From a bacterium (lineage in GTDB: Bacteria; Pseudomonadota; Alphaproteobacteria; Rhodobacterales; Rhodobacteraceae), in the NCBI GenBank assembly GCA_016124195.1, contig WGOE01000003.1, forward strand, positions 248,001 through 312,000: a stretch of 64,000 bases of DNA, in the 5' to 3' direction. This document shows positions 23,883 to 34,209 of the stretch, piece after piece. The translations under genes and the position numbers were made by a program. Below the pieces are notes generated by a model. That model was not told where the DNA came from. It was given only the letters and a program-made list of their open reading frames with translations, and made no database searches. How positions within the stretch are numbered: position 1 is the stretch's first letter; the number at the start of each line of letters is the position of its first letter.

Positions 23883-26453
23883 TCAGGTGCCGGTCTTGGC
23901 AGGCACGGGCAGCTGGTCGAAAATGATCGGCCGCGCGCCTTTCGGACGGAATTCTGCCATCGCACTGCAGATGGCCGCCTTGCGCAGCGGTTTGGTCATG
24001 TAGCGGTCGATGCCGGCCGCCAATATCCCCTCGGCATCGCCATCCATGGCATGAGCCGTCAAAGCCACGATCGGCAGATGGCTCTTGCCGTTTTCCAACG
24101 CGCGGATGGCACGGGTGGCCTCGCGGCCATCCATTTCCGGCATCGAGATGTCCATGAAGATCATGTCGGGCTTGAAGCTGCGGAACAATTCGACCGCCTC
24201 GCGGCCGTTGTTGGCAAAGACCAGCTCGATGTCGACATCGCGCACCATCTTCTGGAACACCAGCTGGTTGGTCCGGTTGTCCTCGGCCGCAAGGATCCGC
24301 ATGGCGCGCGGCAGTTGCGGCTTGGGCGGAGCGACCGGCGCGACCGGGATCACGGGTTCCGGCACGCCGCCGATGTCTTGCAGCTTGCGATAGAGGTCGG
24401 CGCGCAGGATCGGCTTTTGCAGGATCGCAGCCAGATGTTTGGCCCCCTCGCCCTCGCGCGCCTGTGCCGGATTCGAAGACAAAAGCACGATCGGCATGGT
24501 CAGGCCTTGGGCGCGGATCCGGCTCGCCAGGGTGAGCCCATCCATTTCCGGCATGGAATGGTCGGTGAGAACCGCGTCAAAATCGGTCGATTTGGCAAGA
24601 ACCTCCAGCGCGTCGGCGCCAGAGCGGCACAGCGTGACCTCGACCCCGCAAGGCTGCAGCTGACGTTCCAGAATGGTGCGGTTGATGAAAAGGTCATCGA
24701 CGGCCAGAACCCGGCGCAGGTTGATGGGCAGATGCGGCGTCACGGCATCCTCTGCCACCGGCAGGTTGACCCGGAAGCCGAAGCACGAGCCCTTGCCCGG
24801 TTCGCTGTCCACCCAGACCGCGCCGTCCATCCGTTCGATCAGGCGGCGCGTGATGGCCAGACCAAGGCCCGTACCCTCGAACTTGCGGTTCGATTCGCTT
24901 TCGACCTGATTGAACTCGCCAAAGATGTGGTCGAGGTGTTCAGGCAGGATGCCAATGCCGGTGTCCTCGACGGTGACGTGCAGTTGCTGGCGGCCGGGTT
25001 CGGTTTCCAGACCCACGACGCGGACGAGGACATGGCCCTTCTCGGTGAACTTGACCGCATTGCCGACAAGGTTGGTCAGAACCTGGCGCAAGCGGCCCGG
25101 ATCGCCGACAAAGCGGGTGGGCAGGAACATGTCGAAGTCGATCATCAGGTCCAGCCCCTTGGCGCGCGCCTTGGGCTGCAAGAGCATCGCAACCTCGTGG
25201 ATCGTGCGTTCCAGATCAAAGGGTTCCGGGTAAAGCGTCAGACGTTCGGCCTCGATCTTGGAATAGTCGAGGATGTCGTTGATGATGACCAGAAGCGCCT
25301 CGCCCGAGGACTTGATGGTTTCGGCGAAGAGGCGTTGTTCTTCGGACAGCGAGGTGTCGCACAACAGCTCTGCCATACCGACCACGCCATTCATCGGCGT
25401 GCGGATTTCGTGGCTCATGTTCGCAAGGAAGGCGGATTTCGCCCGGTTGGCCTGTTCTGCCGCCGTGGTCGCCGCGATCAGGGCCGCTTCGGCCTCTTTC
25501 TGCTGGGTGATGTCCACGCGCAGGCCGACATAGCCGCCGTCGGGCGTGGGGTGATCCTGACAGCGGATCATGCGGCCGTCCGAAAGCAGTTGTTCGTGCA
25601 CGCCTTCGGGGTTGCGGTGCTGGGCCAGACGCAGGGTCACCCAGGCCTCTTCCTGGCCCTCTGCAACAGAGTGCTGCCCATGGGCGAGGCCATAGCGCAG
25701 GATTTCCTCGAAACTCGCGCCCGGCTTCATGGCCGGCGCCGAAAGCGGATAGATGTCGCGATACCTTTGGTTGCAGGTCAAAAGGCGGTCCTCCCTGTCG
25801 AAAAGAACAAAGCCGTCGGGAATGGCCTCGATGGCGGCCCAGATGCGCATTTGTTCGGTGATGTTGACGGCCAGCGAGACGAGGTCGCCATCGCGGGCCC
25901 GGCGGTTTACAAGCTTGATCCAGGTCCCGTTGGTCAGCTTAAGGGTCACGGGTCCGATCGGGTCGGCGTCAAGACGGCCCACCATTTCGGCCACGAAATC
26001 CTCGACGCTGACACCGGAAAGTTCGACCCTGCCGCCCTCTGCCAACAGCCGGCAGACATCGGCATAGGCAATGCCGGGCTTGACGGACAGGCCCTCCAGC
26101 GGGCGCAGAAAGGCGGTGTTGGCGGCGACCAGGCGCAGTTCGTTGTCATAAACGGCAAAGCCGTCCTGGATGGTGTTGATCGAGTCCCAAAGCCGGCGTT
26201 CGGCCATGACGGCATGGGTATGCGCCCGATCGAGATCTTCGATGAAGCGGGACTGCTGGCCCTTGAGCTTGACCGCTTCGGAAACGGCGCTTTGCGCGAT
26301 GCCGCGCTGTTCGACGATCTGGTCCGAAAGCGAGCGGGCGTGCATGCTCAGCTTTTCGTTCGCGGCGAACAATTCCCGGCTTTTCTGTTCCAACAATCGT
26401 TCGGCGGCCAGTCTTGCGCGCCGCTCTCGTGCCAGACGTTCCACGATGTCCAT
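23883..26453 (-). CDS. Soluble hybrid sensor histidine kinase with two PAS and two receiver domains
   Basis: 856 residues from ATG 26453 (MDIVERLARERRARL). Residues 1-90 are a coiled coil with no membrane segment, followed by two PAS domains (NTIQDGFAVYDNELRLVAAN and EAIPDGFVLFDREDRLLTCN). The phospho-acceptor motif is FLANMSHEIRTPMNGVVG. The HATPase domain has NLVGNAVKFTEKG, VEDTGIGI and GTGLGLAI. The first receiver has LTDHSMPEMDG and the second FMDISMPEMDG; both keep the phospho-accepting Asp. It ends with TKPL-type sequence and has no Hpt domain. An output partner is not adjacent. It is cytoplasmic and the signal is unknown. Confidence 0.93.
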   Translation of the reverse strand: MDIVERLARERRARLAAERLLEQKSRELFAANEKLSMHARSLSDQIVEQRGIAQSAVSEAVKLKGQQSRFIEDLDRAHTHAVMAERRLWDSINTIQDGFAVYDNELRLVAANTAFLRPLEGLSVKPGIAYADVCRLLAEGGRVELSGVSVEDFVAEMVGRLDADPIGPVTLKLTNGTWIKLVNRRARDGDLVSLAVNITEQMRIWAAIEAIPDGFVLFDREDRLLTCNQRYRDIYPLSAPAMKPGASFEEILRYGLAHGQHSVAEGQEEAWVTLRLAQHRNPEGVHEQLLSDGRMIRCQDHPTPDGGYVGLRVDITQQKEAEAALIAATTAAEQANRAKSAFLANMSHEIRTPMNGVVGMAELLCDTSLSEEQRLFAETIKSSGEALLVIINDILDYSKIEAERLTLYPEPFDLERTIHEVAMLLQPKARAKGLDLMIDFDMFLPTRFVGDPGRLRQVLTNLVGNAVKFTEKGHVLVRVVGLETEPGRQQLHVTVEDTGIGILPEHLDHIFGEFNQVESESNRKFEGTGLGLAITRRLIERMDGAVWVDSEPGKGSCFGFRVNLPVAEDAVTPHLPINLRRVLAVDDLFINRTILERQLQPCGVEVTLCRSGADALEVLAKSTDFDAVLTDHSMPEMDGLTLASRIRAQGLTMPIVLLSSNPAQAREGEGAKHLAAILQKPILRADLYRKLQDIGGVPEPVIPVAPVAPPKPQLPRAMRILAAEDNRTNQLVFQKMVRDVDIELVFANNGREAVELFRSFKPDMIFMDISMPEMDGREATRAIRALENGKSHLPIVALTAHAMDGDAEGILAAGIDRYMTKPLRKAAICSAMAEFRPKGARPIIFDQLPVPAKTGT

Positions 26454-26632
26454 TCCCGACTGCGCCCATCCAAGGCCCCTGATGCCGCCCATCGCCCGTT
26501 TCTGGCGACCAGCTCTGACCGCCAATCTCGCGCATCAAAATGAATGTCGTCTTAACGGCGGAAAATTCAGAATCGTTGCCGAATCCGAGGTGCCGTGCGA
26601 AGAAAGTGGCAAAGTTGTACGGAGGAATTTCG

Positions 26633-29600
26633 ATGTCTGGTTTGGCTTTGCGGTCCGCGACCGCGCTGTTGCTTGCCGTTTTCATGTCGGGCGCCGTGCT
26701 GGCCGATGAACTGGTTCCGGCCAAGCGCCTGACCCTTCTGGAGAACACCGATCTTCCCGGCGGCGACATTTCGACAGTCTATGACACGACGCTGGAATCC
26801 TGCGAAGCGGCCTGCCTGAACTCCAAGAAATGCGAAGCGCTGACCTTCAACACGAACAAGGGCGCCTGTTTCTTGAAGAAGGGGGCCGGAACCGCCAAGC
26901 CCTTTGACGGGGCCTATTCGGCCTATGTTCTGAAAGCCAACCAGGGCGCAGAGGCGCTGGCGCAGACACGGCGTGCGGAACTGACCTTCCTGCAGGATTG
27001 GGACATCTCTCCCGCGACCGATCTGGCCAAGAACCTCGCCAATCTGCTTATCACCGACGATTACACCGCCGAAGAGCACCTCGCCTCGGCCAAGGACGCC
27101 GAGAACAACGGCGATTACGCCACGGCGTACAAATTCGTCGGCGCCGCGCTGAACCTCGCGGACACGCCTGACAACTGGCTGGACTATGGCCGGCTTTTGC
27201 TGCTGGCGGCCGAGAATGACCAGAACAACGCCTCGTCCCTCCGCGACACGGCTTTCCGCGCCACGATCAACGCTTATCTTCGGGCCGACAACAAGGCACT
27301 GCAACACACGATTCTGGTGCAGATGGGTCAGGCGCTGGAGCTGATCGACCGTGGACGTGACACGGTGCAGGCCTATCGCCTGGCGCAAAGCCTGCAACCG
27401 CGCGACGACACGGCGGCGCTGCTTGATGCGGCCTCGGGCAAATACGGTTTCCGCATCACCGGCAACGAGGTGCAGACCGACAGCCCGCGCCCGCGCATCT
27501 GCGTGACCTTCTCGGATGATCTGGTGGCCTCGGGTGTCGATTACACGCCCTTCGTGCAACTGCCCGACGGCGGGCTTTCGGTGTCGATGGCCGGCTCGCA
27601 GCAATTGTGCGTGGAGGGGATTTCCTTTGGCCAGCGCTATGCCCTGACCTTCCGCAAGGGCCTGCCCTCGGCCACCGGAGAGACCCTGGCCAAGAACGTT
27701 GCGGTGACGACCTATGTGCGTGACCGCGCCCCCGGGGTTCGCTTCACCGGGCGGGGCTATGTGCTGCCAAAGACCGGCAACGCGTCGATCCCGGTCGTGA
27801 CGGTCAACACGACCAAGCTGGATCTGGAGGTCTGGAAGGTCACCGACCGCAACCTCTTGCGCATCATGCAGAACGGCTATTTCGACCAGCCGATGTATGA
27901 TTATCAGGAGAGCGATTTCGAGGCGCAGATGGCCACCAAGCTGTGGTCGGGGACCGCGACGGTGGGTCAGGATGTCAACAAGGACATCACCACCCGCCTG
28001 CCGCTGGATGAGGCGATCAAGGGTCAGCCCGCCGGGATCTATGCCCTGCGCGCCGCGGTGCCCGGCGTCGATCCCTCTGCGGTGCCGGCCAGCTGGCAAT
28101 GGTTTGTCGTCTCGGACCTTGGCTTGACCACGATGAGCGGGGTCGACGGGCTGAACGTCTTTGTGCGGTCCCTGGGCGATGCCGCTGCCAAGGCGGGCGT
28201 CGATGTGCAGCTTCTGTCGGTGTCGAACGAGGTGCTGGCGACGGCCAAGACCGATGCCGAGGGGCACGCGCTGTTCGAACCGGGCCTGGTCCGTGGCACC
28301 GACAGCGCCGCCCCCGCCATGGTCGTGGCGCGCGACGGGTCGGTGGACACGGCCTTCCTGTCGCTGACCGACCCCGAGTTCGACCTTTCCGACCGCGGCG
28401 TGGCCGGGCATGAGGCGGCGCCGCCGGTCGATGTGTTCCTGACCACGGACCGCGGCGCCTACCGCGCGGGCGAGACGGTGCATGCCACCGCCCTCGCCCG
28501 GGATGCGCGGCAAGAGGCGATCACCGGCCTGCCCCTGACCGCCATCCTGTCGCGCCCCGATGGCGTGGAATATGTGCGCGCCCTGGGCGAGGATCTGGGG
28601 GCGGGCGGCCATGTGTTCGACTTCCCGATCGCCGGCAATGCGCCGCGCGGCCAGTGGAGCATGGCGATCTATTCCGACCTTCAGGCGCCGGCCCTGTCAT
28701 CCAGGACCTTCCTCGTCGAGGATTTCCTGCCCGAACGGATCGACTTCAAGCTGGCGGTCGATGACACGCCCCTGCATCTGGGCGAAGTGCCGCAGGTGGC
28801 GCTGGATGCCAAATACCTGTTCGGCGCGCCGGGCGCCGATCTGGCGGTCGAGGGCGAGGTGCTGTTGCGCGCCGCCCAGGGCCTGAGTGCTTGGCCTGGT
28901 TACAGTTTTGGCAAGTTCGACGCGAATTTCACCGCGCAGGTGGCTTCGTTCTCGGACATCCGCACCGATGATCAGGGCCATGCCAGCATCGACGCCGCCT
29001 TGCCCGAGGTTGAAGACCCGCTGCGCCCGCTGGAGGCGAAATTCGTGGTCCGCGTCGCCGAAGGCTCTGGCCGGCCGGTCGAACGCACCGTGACCAAGGC
29101 GCTGACCCCCTCGGCCCCGATGATCGGTGTCAAGCCCATGTTCGACGGCGTGGTGGCGCAGAATTCCGAGGCGCGGTTCAGCCTTGTCGGGGTCGATTCC
29201 GATACCAAGGCCACGGCGATGAAGGTGCATTGGGAACTGACCCGGATCGAGACCAACTATCAGTGGTATCAGCAGAATGGCAGCTGGAACTGGGAGGCCG
29301 TGACCTCGCGCAAACGCGAGGGCGAAGGCGATGCCGACCTGACCGCCAGCGGCCCGGTCGAGATTGCCGCCCCGGTGACCTGGGGCGAATATGAACTGAC
29401 CGTCGGGCGCAGCGATGGGCAAAAGGCCGTCACCTCACTGCAGTTCTATGCCGGCTGGTATGCGCCGGCCGATGTGACCTCGACCCCCGACACGCTGCAA
29501 CTGTCGCTGGACAAGCCCGATTACAAGGTCGGCGACACGGCGATGTTGCGCATCGTGCCGCGGGCGGCCGGAACGGCGCTGATCACGGTTCTGTCGAACG

Positions 29601-32071
29601 AAGTGGTCTCGCATCAGGAAGTCGCGGTGAAGGAGGGCGAGAACCTGATCCCGGTGCCGGTGACCGATGCCTGGGGCACGGGCGCCTATGTCACGGCGGC
29701 GGTGCTGCGGCCGATGGATGTGGCGGCGAACCGCAACCCGGCGCGCGCCCTGGGCCTGGCCTATGCCAAGATCGACCCGGGCACCCGCGCCCTGACCACG
29801 ACGATCGAAACAGCACCAGAAACCGCGCCACGCGGCCCGATCGACATTGCCGTGAAGGTCGAAGGCGTGCAGCCCGGCGACACGGCCTATGTGACCGTGG
29901 CCGCTGTCGATGTCGGCATCCTCAACCTGACCGGATACCTTCCGCCCGACCCGCAGGATCACTATTTCGGCCAGCGCAAGCTGGGGGTCGGCATCCGTGA
30001 CATCTATGGCCGGCTGATCGACGGGCTGAACGGGGCTGCGGGCGTGGTGCGGTCCGGCGGTGACGCCGGGGCCAATGCGCGTCTGCAGGCCCCGCCTCCG
30101 ACAGAAGAACTGGTCGCCAACTTCGCCGGGCCGATCACGGTCGGCGCCGATGGCTATGCGCGCGTCAGCTTTGACTTGCCGGCCTTCAACGGCACGGTGA
30201 AGGTGATGGCTGTGGCGTGGAGCAAGCGCGGTGTCGGTCAGGCCAGCGCAGACGTGCTGGTGCGCGACCCGGTCGTCGTGACGGCCAGCCTGCCGCGCTT
30301 CCTGCAACCGGGCGACCAAAGCCGCCTGCTGCTTGAGATTGTCCATGCCAAGGGCCCCTCGGGCCATATGGGCCTGGCCGTCACCTCGACCGGCCTGACG
30401 CTGGGCAAGGTGCCGGACGGCGTTGACCTGAAAGACCTTGGCAAGGCCGTGGTCGAAATACCGGTCAAGGCCAGTGCCGTGGGGGTGCAAAGCATCGAAG
30501 TGTCCTTGACAACGCCGGATGGCAAGGTTCTGACCAAGGATCTGAAAGTGCCGGTCCAGATCGACGATCCGGTTGTGTCGCGGGTCAGCCGGCTGGACCT
30601 TGCCTCGGGCAAGTCCTTCACGTTTGACGAGAATGTGTTCGATGGCCTTCAGCCCGGGTCGGGCAAGGCGATCCTTGCCATCGGGCCGATCGCCCGTCTG
30701 AACGCGCCGGGTACGCTGGCGGCGCTGGACGCCTATCCCTATGGCTGCACCGAACAGATCACTTCCAAGGCGCTGCCGCTGTTGTACTTCGATCAGGTGG
30801 CGCAGGCGATGGACCTGCCGGGGGCCAATGACATCAAGACCCGGGTCAATCAGGCGATTGAGGCGGTCTTGACCAACCAGAGCGCCTCGGGGGCCTTTGG
30901 CCTCTGGGCGCCGGGCGAGGGGGACATGTGGCTGGATGCCTTTGTCACCGACTTCCTCAGCCGGGCCAAGGCGCAGGGCTATGCGGTGCCGGATCAGGCC
31001 TTCCGGCAGGCCTTGGACAACCTGCGCAATCAGGTCAATTACTATGCCGACTTTGACAAGGGCGGCGAGCCTTTGGCCTATGCGCTGATGGTTCTGGCCC
31101 GGGAAGGCGCGGCTGCGGTGGGGGATCTGCGCTACTATGCCGATGTCAAAGGCGATGCCTTTGCGACGCCCACGGCGATGGCGCAACTGGGCGCGGCGTT
31201 GGCCAGCTATGGCGACCAGCCGCGCGCCGACATGATGTTCGGCAAGGCGATGAAGGCGCTGAACGGACTGCCGACCTCGGAGGATCAGATCCTGCGCGCC
31301 GATTATGGCACGCCCTACCGCGATGCCGCCGCCGTCCTGACGCTGGCTGTCGAGGCGGGGTCGAAGGCGGTGGACCGTGAGGCGCTGACCAACCGCATCG
31401 CCACGCAAGGCAACCTGTCGACGCAAGAGGCGACCTGGACGCTTCTGGCAGCCAATGCGCTGATCGGCTCGCCCAGCGGCGCGGGCATCACCCTGAACGG
31501 AGAGCCGGCCAAAGGCGCCTTGGTCAAGGTGCTGGACGCCAGCTTCACCGATCCGGTCGTGGTCAAGAATGGCGGCGACAAGACCACGCTGACCGTCACC
31601 ACCTTCGGCGTGCCCACCGATCCGGTGCAAGCGGGCGGCAATGGCTATGCGATCACCCGCAGCTATTACACGATGGACGGCCAGCCGGCCTCGCTTGACG
31701 GGGCCAAGGTCGGTGACCGCATGGTAGCCGTACTGGAGGTGACGCCCTATGGCCGGGGCGAGGCGCGGCTGATGGTCAACGACCCGCTGCCCGCCGGGTT
31801 CGAGATCGACAACCCGGACCTGATCACCGGAGGCTCGCTGAGCAAGCTCGACTTCCTGGATCTTGCGACCGAGGTGACCCACAGCGAGTTCCGCCAGGAC
31901 CGCTTCCTGACGGCAATCGACCGTTCGGACAATTCGAGCTTCCGTCTGGCCTATATCCTGCGCGCGGTATCACCCGGCACCTATCACCAGCCCGCCGCCT
32001 CGGTCGAGGACATGTACCGGCCCGACCTGAACGCCCATACCGATGAGGGGACGGTCACGGTCAACAAGTGA
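26633..32071 (+). CDS. Bacterial alpha-2-macroglobulin with N-terminal PAN domain
   Basis: 1812 residues from ATG 26633, with GGAGG at 26621-26625. A signal peptide (ATALLLAVFMSGAVLA) has no lipobox, so the protein is periplasmic or secreted rather than a lipoprotein. A cysteine-rich PAN/Apple-like module follows (TLESCEAACLNSKKCEALTFNTNKGACFLKK). Macroglobulin-like domains lead to the thioester motif GCTEQ (Cys at about residue 1372) and an alpha-helical thioester domain. Bacterial A2Ms trap foreign proteases that breach the outer envelope. They are typically coupled to the peptidoglycan synthase PBP1C, whose gene overlaps this stop codon by one base. Confidence 0.94.
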   Translation: MSGLALRSATALLLAVFMSGAVLADELVPAKRLTLLENTDLPGGDISTVYDTTLESCEAACLNSKKCEALTFNTNKGACFLKKGAGTAKPFDGAYSAYVLKANQGAEALAQTRRAELTFLQDWDISPATDLAKNLANLLITDDYTAEEHLASAKDAENNGDYATAYKFVGAALNLADTPDNWLDYGRLLLLAAENDQNNASSLRDTAFRATINAYLRADNKALQHTILVQMGQALELIDRGRDTVQAYRLAQSLQPRDDTAALLDAASGKYGFRITGNEVQTDSPRPRICVTFSDDLVASGVDYTPFVQLPDGGLSVSMAGSQQLCVEGISFGQRYALTFRKGLPSATGETLAKNVAVTTYVRDRAPGVRFTGRGYVLPKTGNASIPVVTVNTTKLDLEVWKVTDRNLLRIMQNGYFDQPMYDYQESDFEAQMATKLWSGTATVGQDVNKDITTRLPLDEAIKGQPAGIYALRAAVPGVDPSAVPASWQWFVVSDLGLTTMSGVDGLNVFVRSLGDAAAKAGVDVQLLSVSNEVLATAKTDAEGHALFEPGLVRGTDSAAPAMVVARDGSVDTAFLSLTDPEFDLSDRGVAGHEAAPPVDVFLTTDRGAYRAGETVHATALARDARQEAITGLPLTAILSRPDGVEYVRALGEDLGAGGHVFDFPIAGNAPRGQWSMAIYSDLQAPALSSRTFLVEDFLPERIDFKLAVDDTPLHLGEVPQVALDAKYLFGAPGADLAVEGEVLLRAAQGLSAWPGYSFGKFDANFTAQVASFSDIRTDDQGHASIDAALPEVEDPLRPLEAKFVVRVAEGSGRPVERTVTKALTPSAPMIGVKPMFDGVVAQNSEARFSLVGVDSDTKATAMKVHWELTRIETNYQWYQQNGSWNWEAVTSRKREGEGDADLTASGPVEIAAPVTWGEYELTVGRSDGQKAVTSLQFYAGWYAPADVTSTPDTLQLSLDKPDYKVGDTAMLRIVPRAAGTALITVLSNEVVSHQEVAVKEGENLIPVPVTDAWGTGAYVTAAVLRPMDVAANRNPARALGLAYAKIDPGTRALTTTIETAPETAPRGPIDIAVKVEGVQPGDTAYVTVAAVDVGILNLTGYLPPDPQDHYFGQRKLGVGIRDIYGRLIDGLNGAAGVVRSGGDAGANARLQAPPPTEELVANFAGPITVGADGYARVSFDLPAFNGTVKVMAVAWSKRGVGQASADVLVRDPVVVTASLPRFLQPGDQSRLLLEIVHAKGPSGHMGLAVTSTGLTLGKVPDGVDLKDLGKAVVEIPVKASAVGVQSIEVSLTTPDGKVLTKDLKVPVQIDDPVVSRVSRLDLASGKSFTFDENVFDGLQPGSGKAILAIGPIARLNAPGTLAALDAYPYGCTEQITSKALPLLYFDQVAQAMDLPGANDIKTRVNQAIEAVLTNQSASGAFGLWAPGEGDMWLDAFVTDFLSRAKAQGYAVPDQAFRQALDNLRNQVNYYADFDKGGEPLAYALMVLAREGAAAVGDLRYYADVKGDAFATPTAMAQLGAALASYGDQPRADMMFGKAMKALNGLPTSEDQILRADYGTPYRDAAAVLTLAVEAGSKAVDREALTNRIATQGNLSTQEATWTLLAANALIGSPSGAGITLNGEPAKGALVKVLDASFTDPVVVKNGGDKTTLTVTTFGVPTDPVQAGGNGYAITRSYYTMDGQPASLDGAKVGDRMVAVLEVTPYGRGEARLMVNDPLPAGFEIDNPDLITGGSLSKLDFLDLATEVTHSEFRQDRFLTAIDRSDNSSFRLAYILRAVSPGTYHQPAASVEDMYRPDLNAHTDEGTVTVNK

Positions 32072-34107
32072 TGCGCGCCAGATGGTTCATCACGGCGGCG
32101 GCGGGCCTGTGGCTTGCCGCCAGCGCAAGGGATGCAGCGGATGCCTGGATTGACGCCACGGTGATCCCGCCGCTGGCCCTGTCAACCAGCCAGGAGGTGC
32201 TGGACCGCAACGGCGATCTGCTGCGCGCCTATACTGTGGAGGATGGCAAGTGGCGGATGGCCACGCAGGTCGCCGACGTCGACCCCTTCTTCATCAACCT
32301 GCTGCTGGATTACGAGGACAAGCGGTTCTACGACCACGCCGGCATCGATCCGCAGGCCATGCTGCGCGCCCTGGGTCAGGCCCTGTGGAACGGCCATGTC
32401 GTCTCGGGCGGATCGACGCTGACCATGCAGGTCGCCCGCCTCCTGGAGGATTCCGGCACCGGCAAGATCGCTGGCAAACTGCGGCAGATGCGGTTGGCGC
32501 TGGCCCTGGAACGGCATCTGTCCAAGGATCAGATTCTGTCTCTGTACCTGCTGCTTGCGCCCTATGGCGGCAATGTCGAAGGCATGCGCGCCGCCACGAT
32601 CACCTATTTCGGCAAGGAGCCGAAACGTCTGACCCCGGCGGAGGCGGCCTTGCTGGTCGCAATCCCGCAAAGCCCCGAAACCCGGCGCCCCGATCGCGGC
32701 GGCGAGGTGAAGGCCGCGCGGGACCGCGTGTTGGCTCGCGCGCTGTCAGACGGGCTGATTGACGCCGATCAGGCGCGCTCTGCCGCGACCGAGCCTGTGC
32801 CCGCTTTGCGCCGCCCCTTCCCCGCCCTCGCCCCGCATCTGGCCGACCGGGTTCTGGCGGAAGAGAAGGACCAGACCCGCCACCAGACCACAGTGGACAA
32901 GGGCCTGCAGACCGCGCTTGAAAAGCTGGCGGCCGACGCTGTCCTTGGGATGGGCGACCGGATGCAGGTGGCCATCGTCGTGGCCGATCATGCCACGGGC
33001 GAGGTGCTGGCCTCGGTCGGGTCCGCCGCCTATACCGGCGATCAACGGCTGGGCTTTGTCGACATGACCACCGCGCTGCGCTCGCCCGGATCGACCCTGA
33101 AACCGCTGATCTATGGGCTGGCCTTTGACGAGGGCCTGGCACATCCCGAAACCCTGATCGACGACAAGCCGACCGATTTCAACGGCTACCGCCCGCAGAA
33201 CTTTGACCGCCAATTCCGCGGCACGATCCGCGTGCGCGAGGCGCTGCAACTGTCGCTGAACATTCCCGCCGTGGCGCTGACCGATGCCCTGGGCCCGGCC
33301 AAACTGTTGCAGGCGATGGACCGGGCCGGGATGAAGTCGGCGCTGCCGACCGGGCAGCCGGGCCTGGCGGTGGCTTTGGGCGGAATTGGTGTCACATTGG
33401 AGGATATGGTCCAGCTTTACGCCGCTATTGCCCGGGGCGGTGTGGTACGTCCCCTGACCCACCATTTCGGCGCCGACAACCCCGAAGGCCCAAGGGTGCT
33501 GACCCGCGTCGCCGCCTGGGAGGTGGGCGATATCCTCGCCGGTCTGGCCCCGCCGCCCGGCGCGCCCTCGAACCGGCTGGCCTACAAGACCGGAACCTCC
33601 TACGGCCACCGCGATGCCTGGGCGATCGGCTTTGACGGCAAGAACGTGGTCGGCGTATGGATGGGGCGGGCCGACGGCACGCCGGTGCCCGGGGCCTTTG
33701 GCGCCGATCTGGCAGCCCCGGTGCTGTTTCAGGCCTTTGCGCGGCTGAAGCCCGCGCTGGACCCGCAACCCGCCCCACCGCCCGATGCCCTGATGCTGGC
33801 CACGGCGCAGCTGCCGCTGCCGCTACGCCATTTCCGCTCGCGTCAGGCGGCCTTCGCGCCCGATGCCTCGGCCCCGGCGGTCAGCTTCCCGCCCGATGGC
33901 GCCGAGGTCGAATTGCTGCGCGAGGGTTTGATGGTGCGCGTCTCTGGCGGGACGGCGCCTTTCACCTGGCTGGCCAACGGTGCCCCGGTGCTCAGCGGCG
34001 AACAAGAGGCCTCGGTCCTGCTGCCAAACCTCGGACGCGGCTTTGTCACCCTTTCGGTCATTGATGCCGAGGGGCGGTCGGCGCGTACTGAAGTCAGGCT
34101 GCACTGA
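32071..34107 (+). CDS. pbpC: Penicillin-binding protein 1C (bifunctional transglycosylase/transpeptidase)
   Basis: 678 residues from ATG 32071 (TGATG overlap with the A2M stop). An N-terminal membrane anchor is followed by a GT51 domain (YEDKRFYDHAG with catalytic Glu82, GGSTLTMQVARLLE). The transpeptidase domain has SPGSTLKP (Ser341, Lys344), SLN (395-397) and KTGT (506-509). The C-terminal PBP1C domain begins near SFPPDGAEVELL. It is a periplasmic, inner-membrane-anchored enzyme thought to repair the wall where the A2M partner traps proteases. Confidence 0.95.
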   Translation: MRARWFITAAAGLWLAASARDAADAWIDATVIPPLALSTSQEVLDRNGDLLRAYTVEDGKWRMATQVADVDPFFINLLLDYEDKRFYDHAGIDPQAMLRALGQALWNGHVVSGGSTLTMQVARLLEDSGTGKIAGKLRQMRLALALERHLSKDQILSLYLLLAPYGGNVEGMRAATITYFGKEPKRLTPAEAALLVAIPQSPETRRPDRGGEVKAARDRVLARALSDGLIDADQARSAATEPVPALRRPFPALAPHLADRVLAEEKDQTRHQTTVDKGLQTALEKLAADAVLGMGDRMQVAIVVADHATGEVLASVGSAAYTGDQRLGFVDMTTALRSPGSTLKPLIYGLAFDEGLAHPETLIDDKPTDFNGYRPQNFDRQFRGTIRVREALQLSLNIPAVALTDALGPAKLLQAMDRAGMKSALPTGQPGLAVALGGIGVTLEDMVQLYAAIARGGVVRPLTHHFGADNPEGPRVLTRVAAWEVGDILAGLAPPPGAPSNRLAYKTGTSYGHRDAWAIGFDGKNVVGVWMGRADGTPVPGAFGADLAAPVLFQAFARLKPALDPQPAPPPDALMLATAQLPLPLRHFRSRQAAFAPDASAPAVSFPPDGAEVELLREGLMVRVSGGTAPFTWLANGAPVLSGEQEASVLLPNLGRGFVTLSVIDAEGRSARTEVRLH

Positions 34108-34209
34108 AACACGCCCGGCCATATCACCCCGATCCTACGCCTCGACGGGTTCGATTGACCTTGCCATGGCCCGTGATAGGAGTGCTGCGTCACCCCCCGG
34201 GAAATTCCT

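Noticed and set aside
23799-26543. 914-codon plus-strand frame opposite the hybrid kinase
   Set aside because: Antisense frame created by GC-rich codon bias; its translation is rich in arginine, histidine and glycine with no domain, while the minus strand encodes a full kinase.
29435-31882. 815-codon minus-strand frame inside the A2M gene
   Set aside because: Shadow of the A2M reading frame; the composition is that of antisense GC-rich DNA and it has no recognisable motifs.
34151-34185. TTGACC plus TAGGAG as a promoter for the short MFS gene
   Set aside because: The -10 match is too weak and the spacing ambiguous, so it was not listed as a feature.
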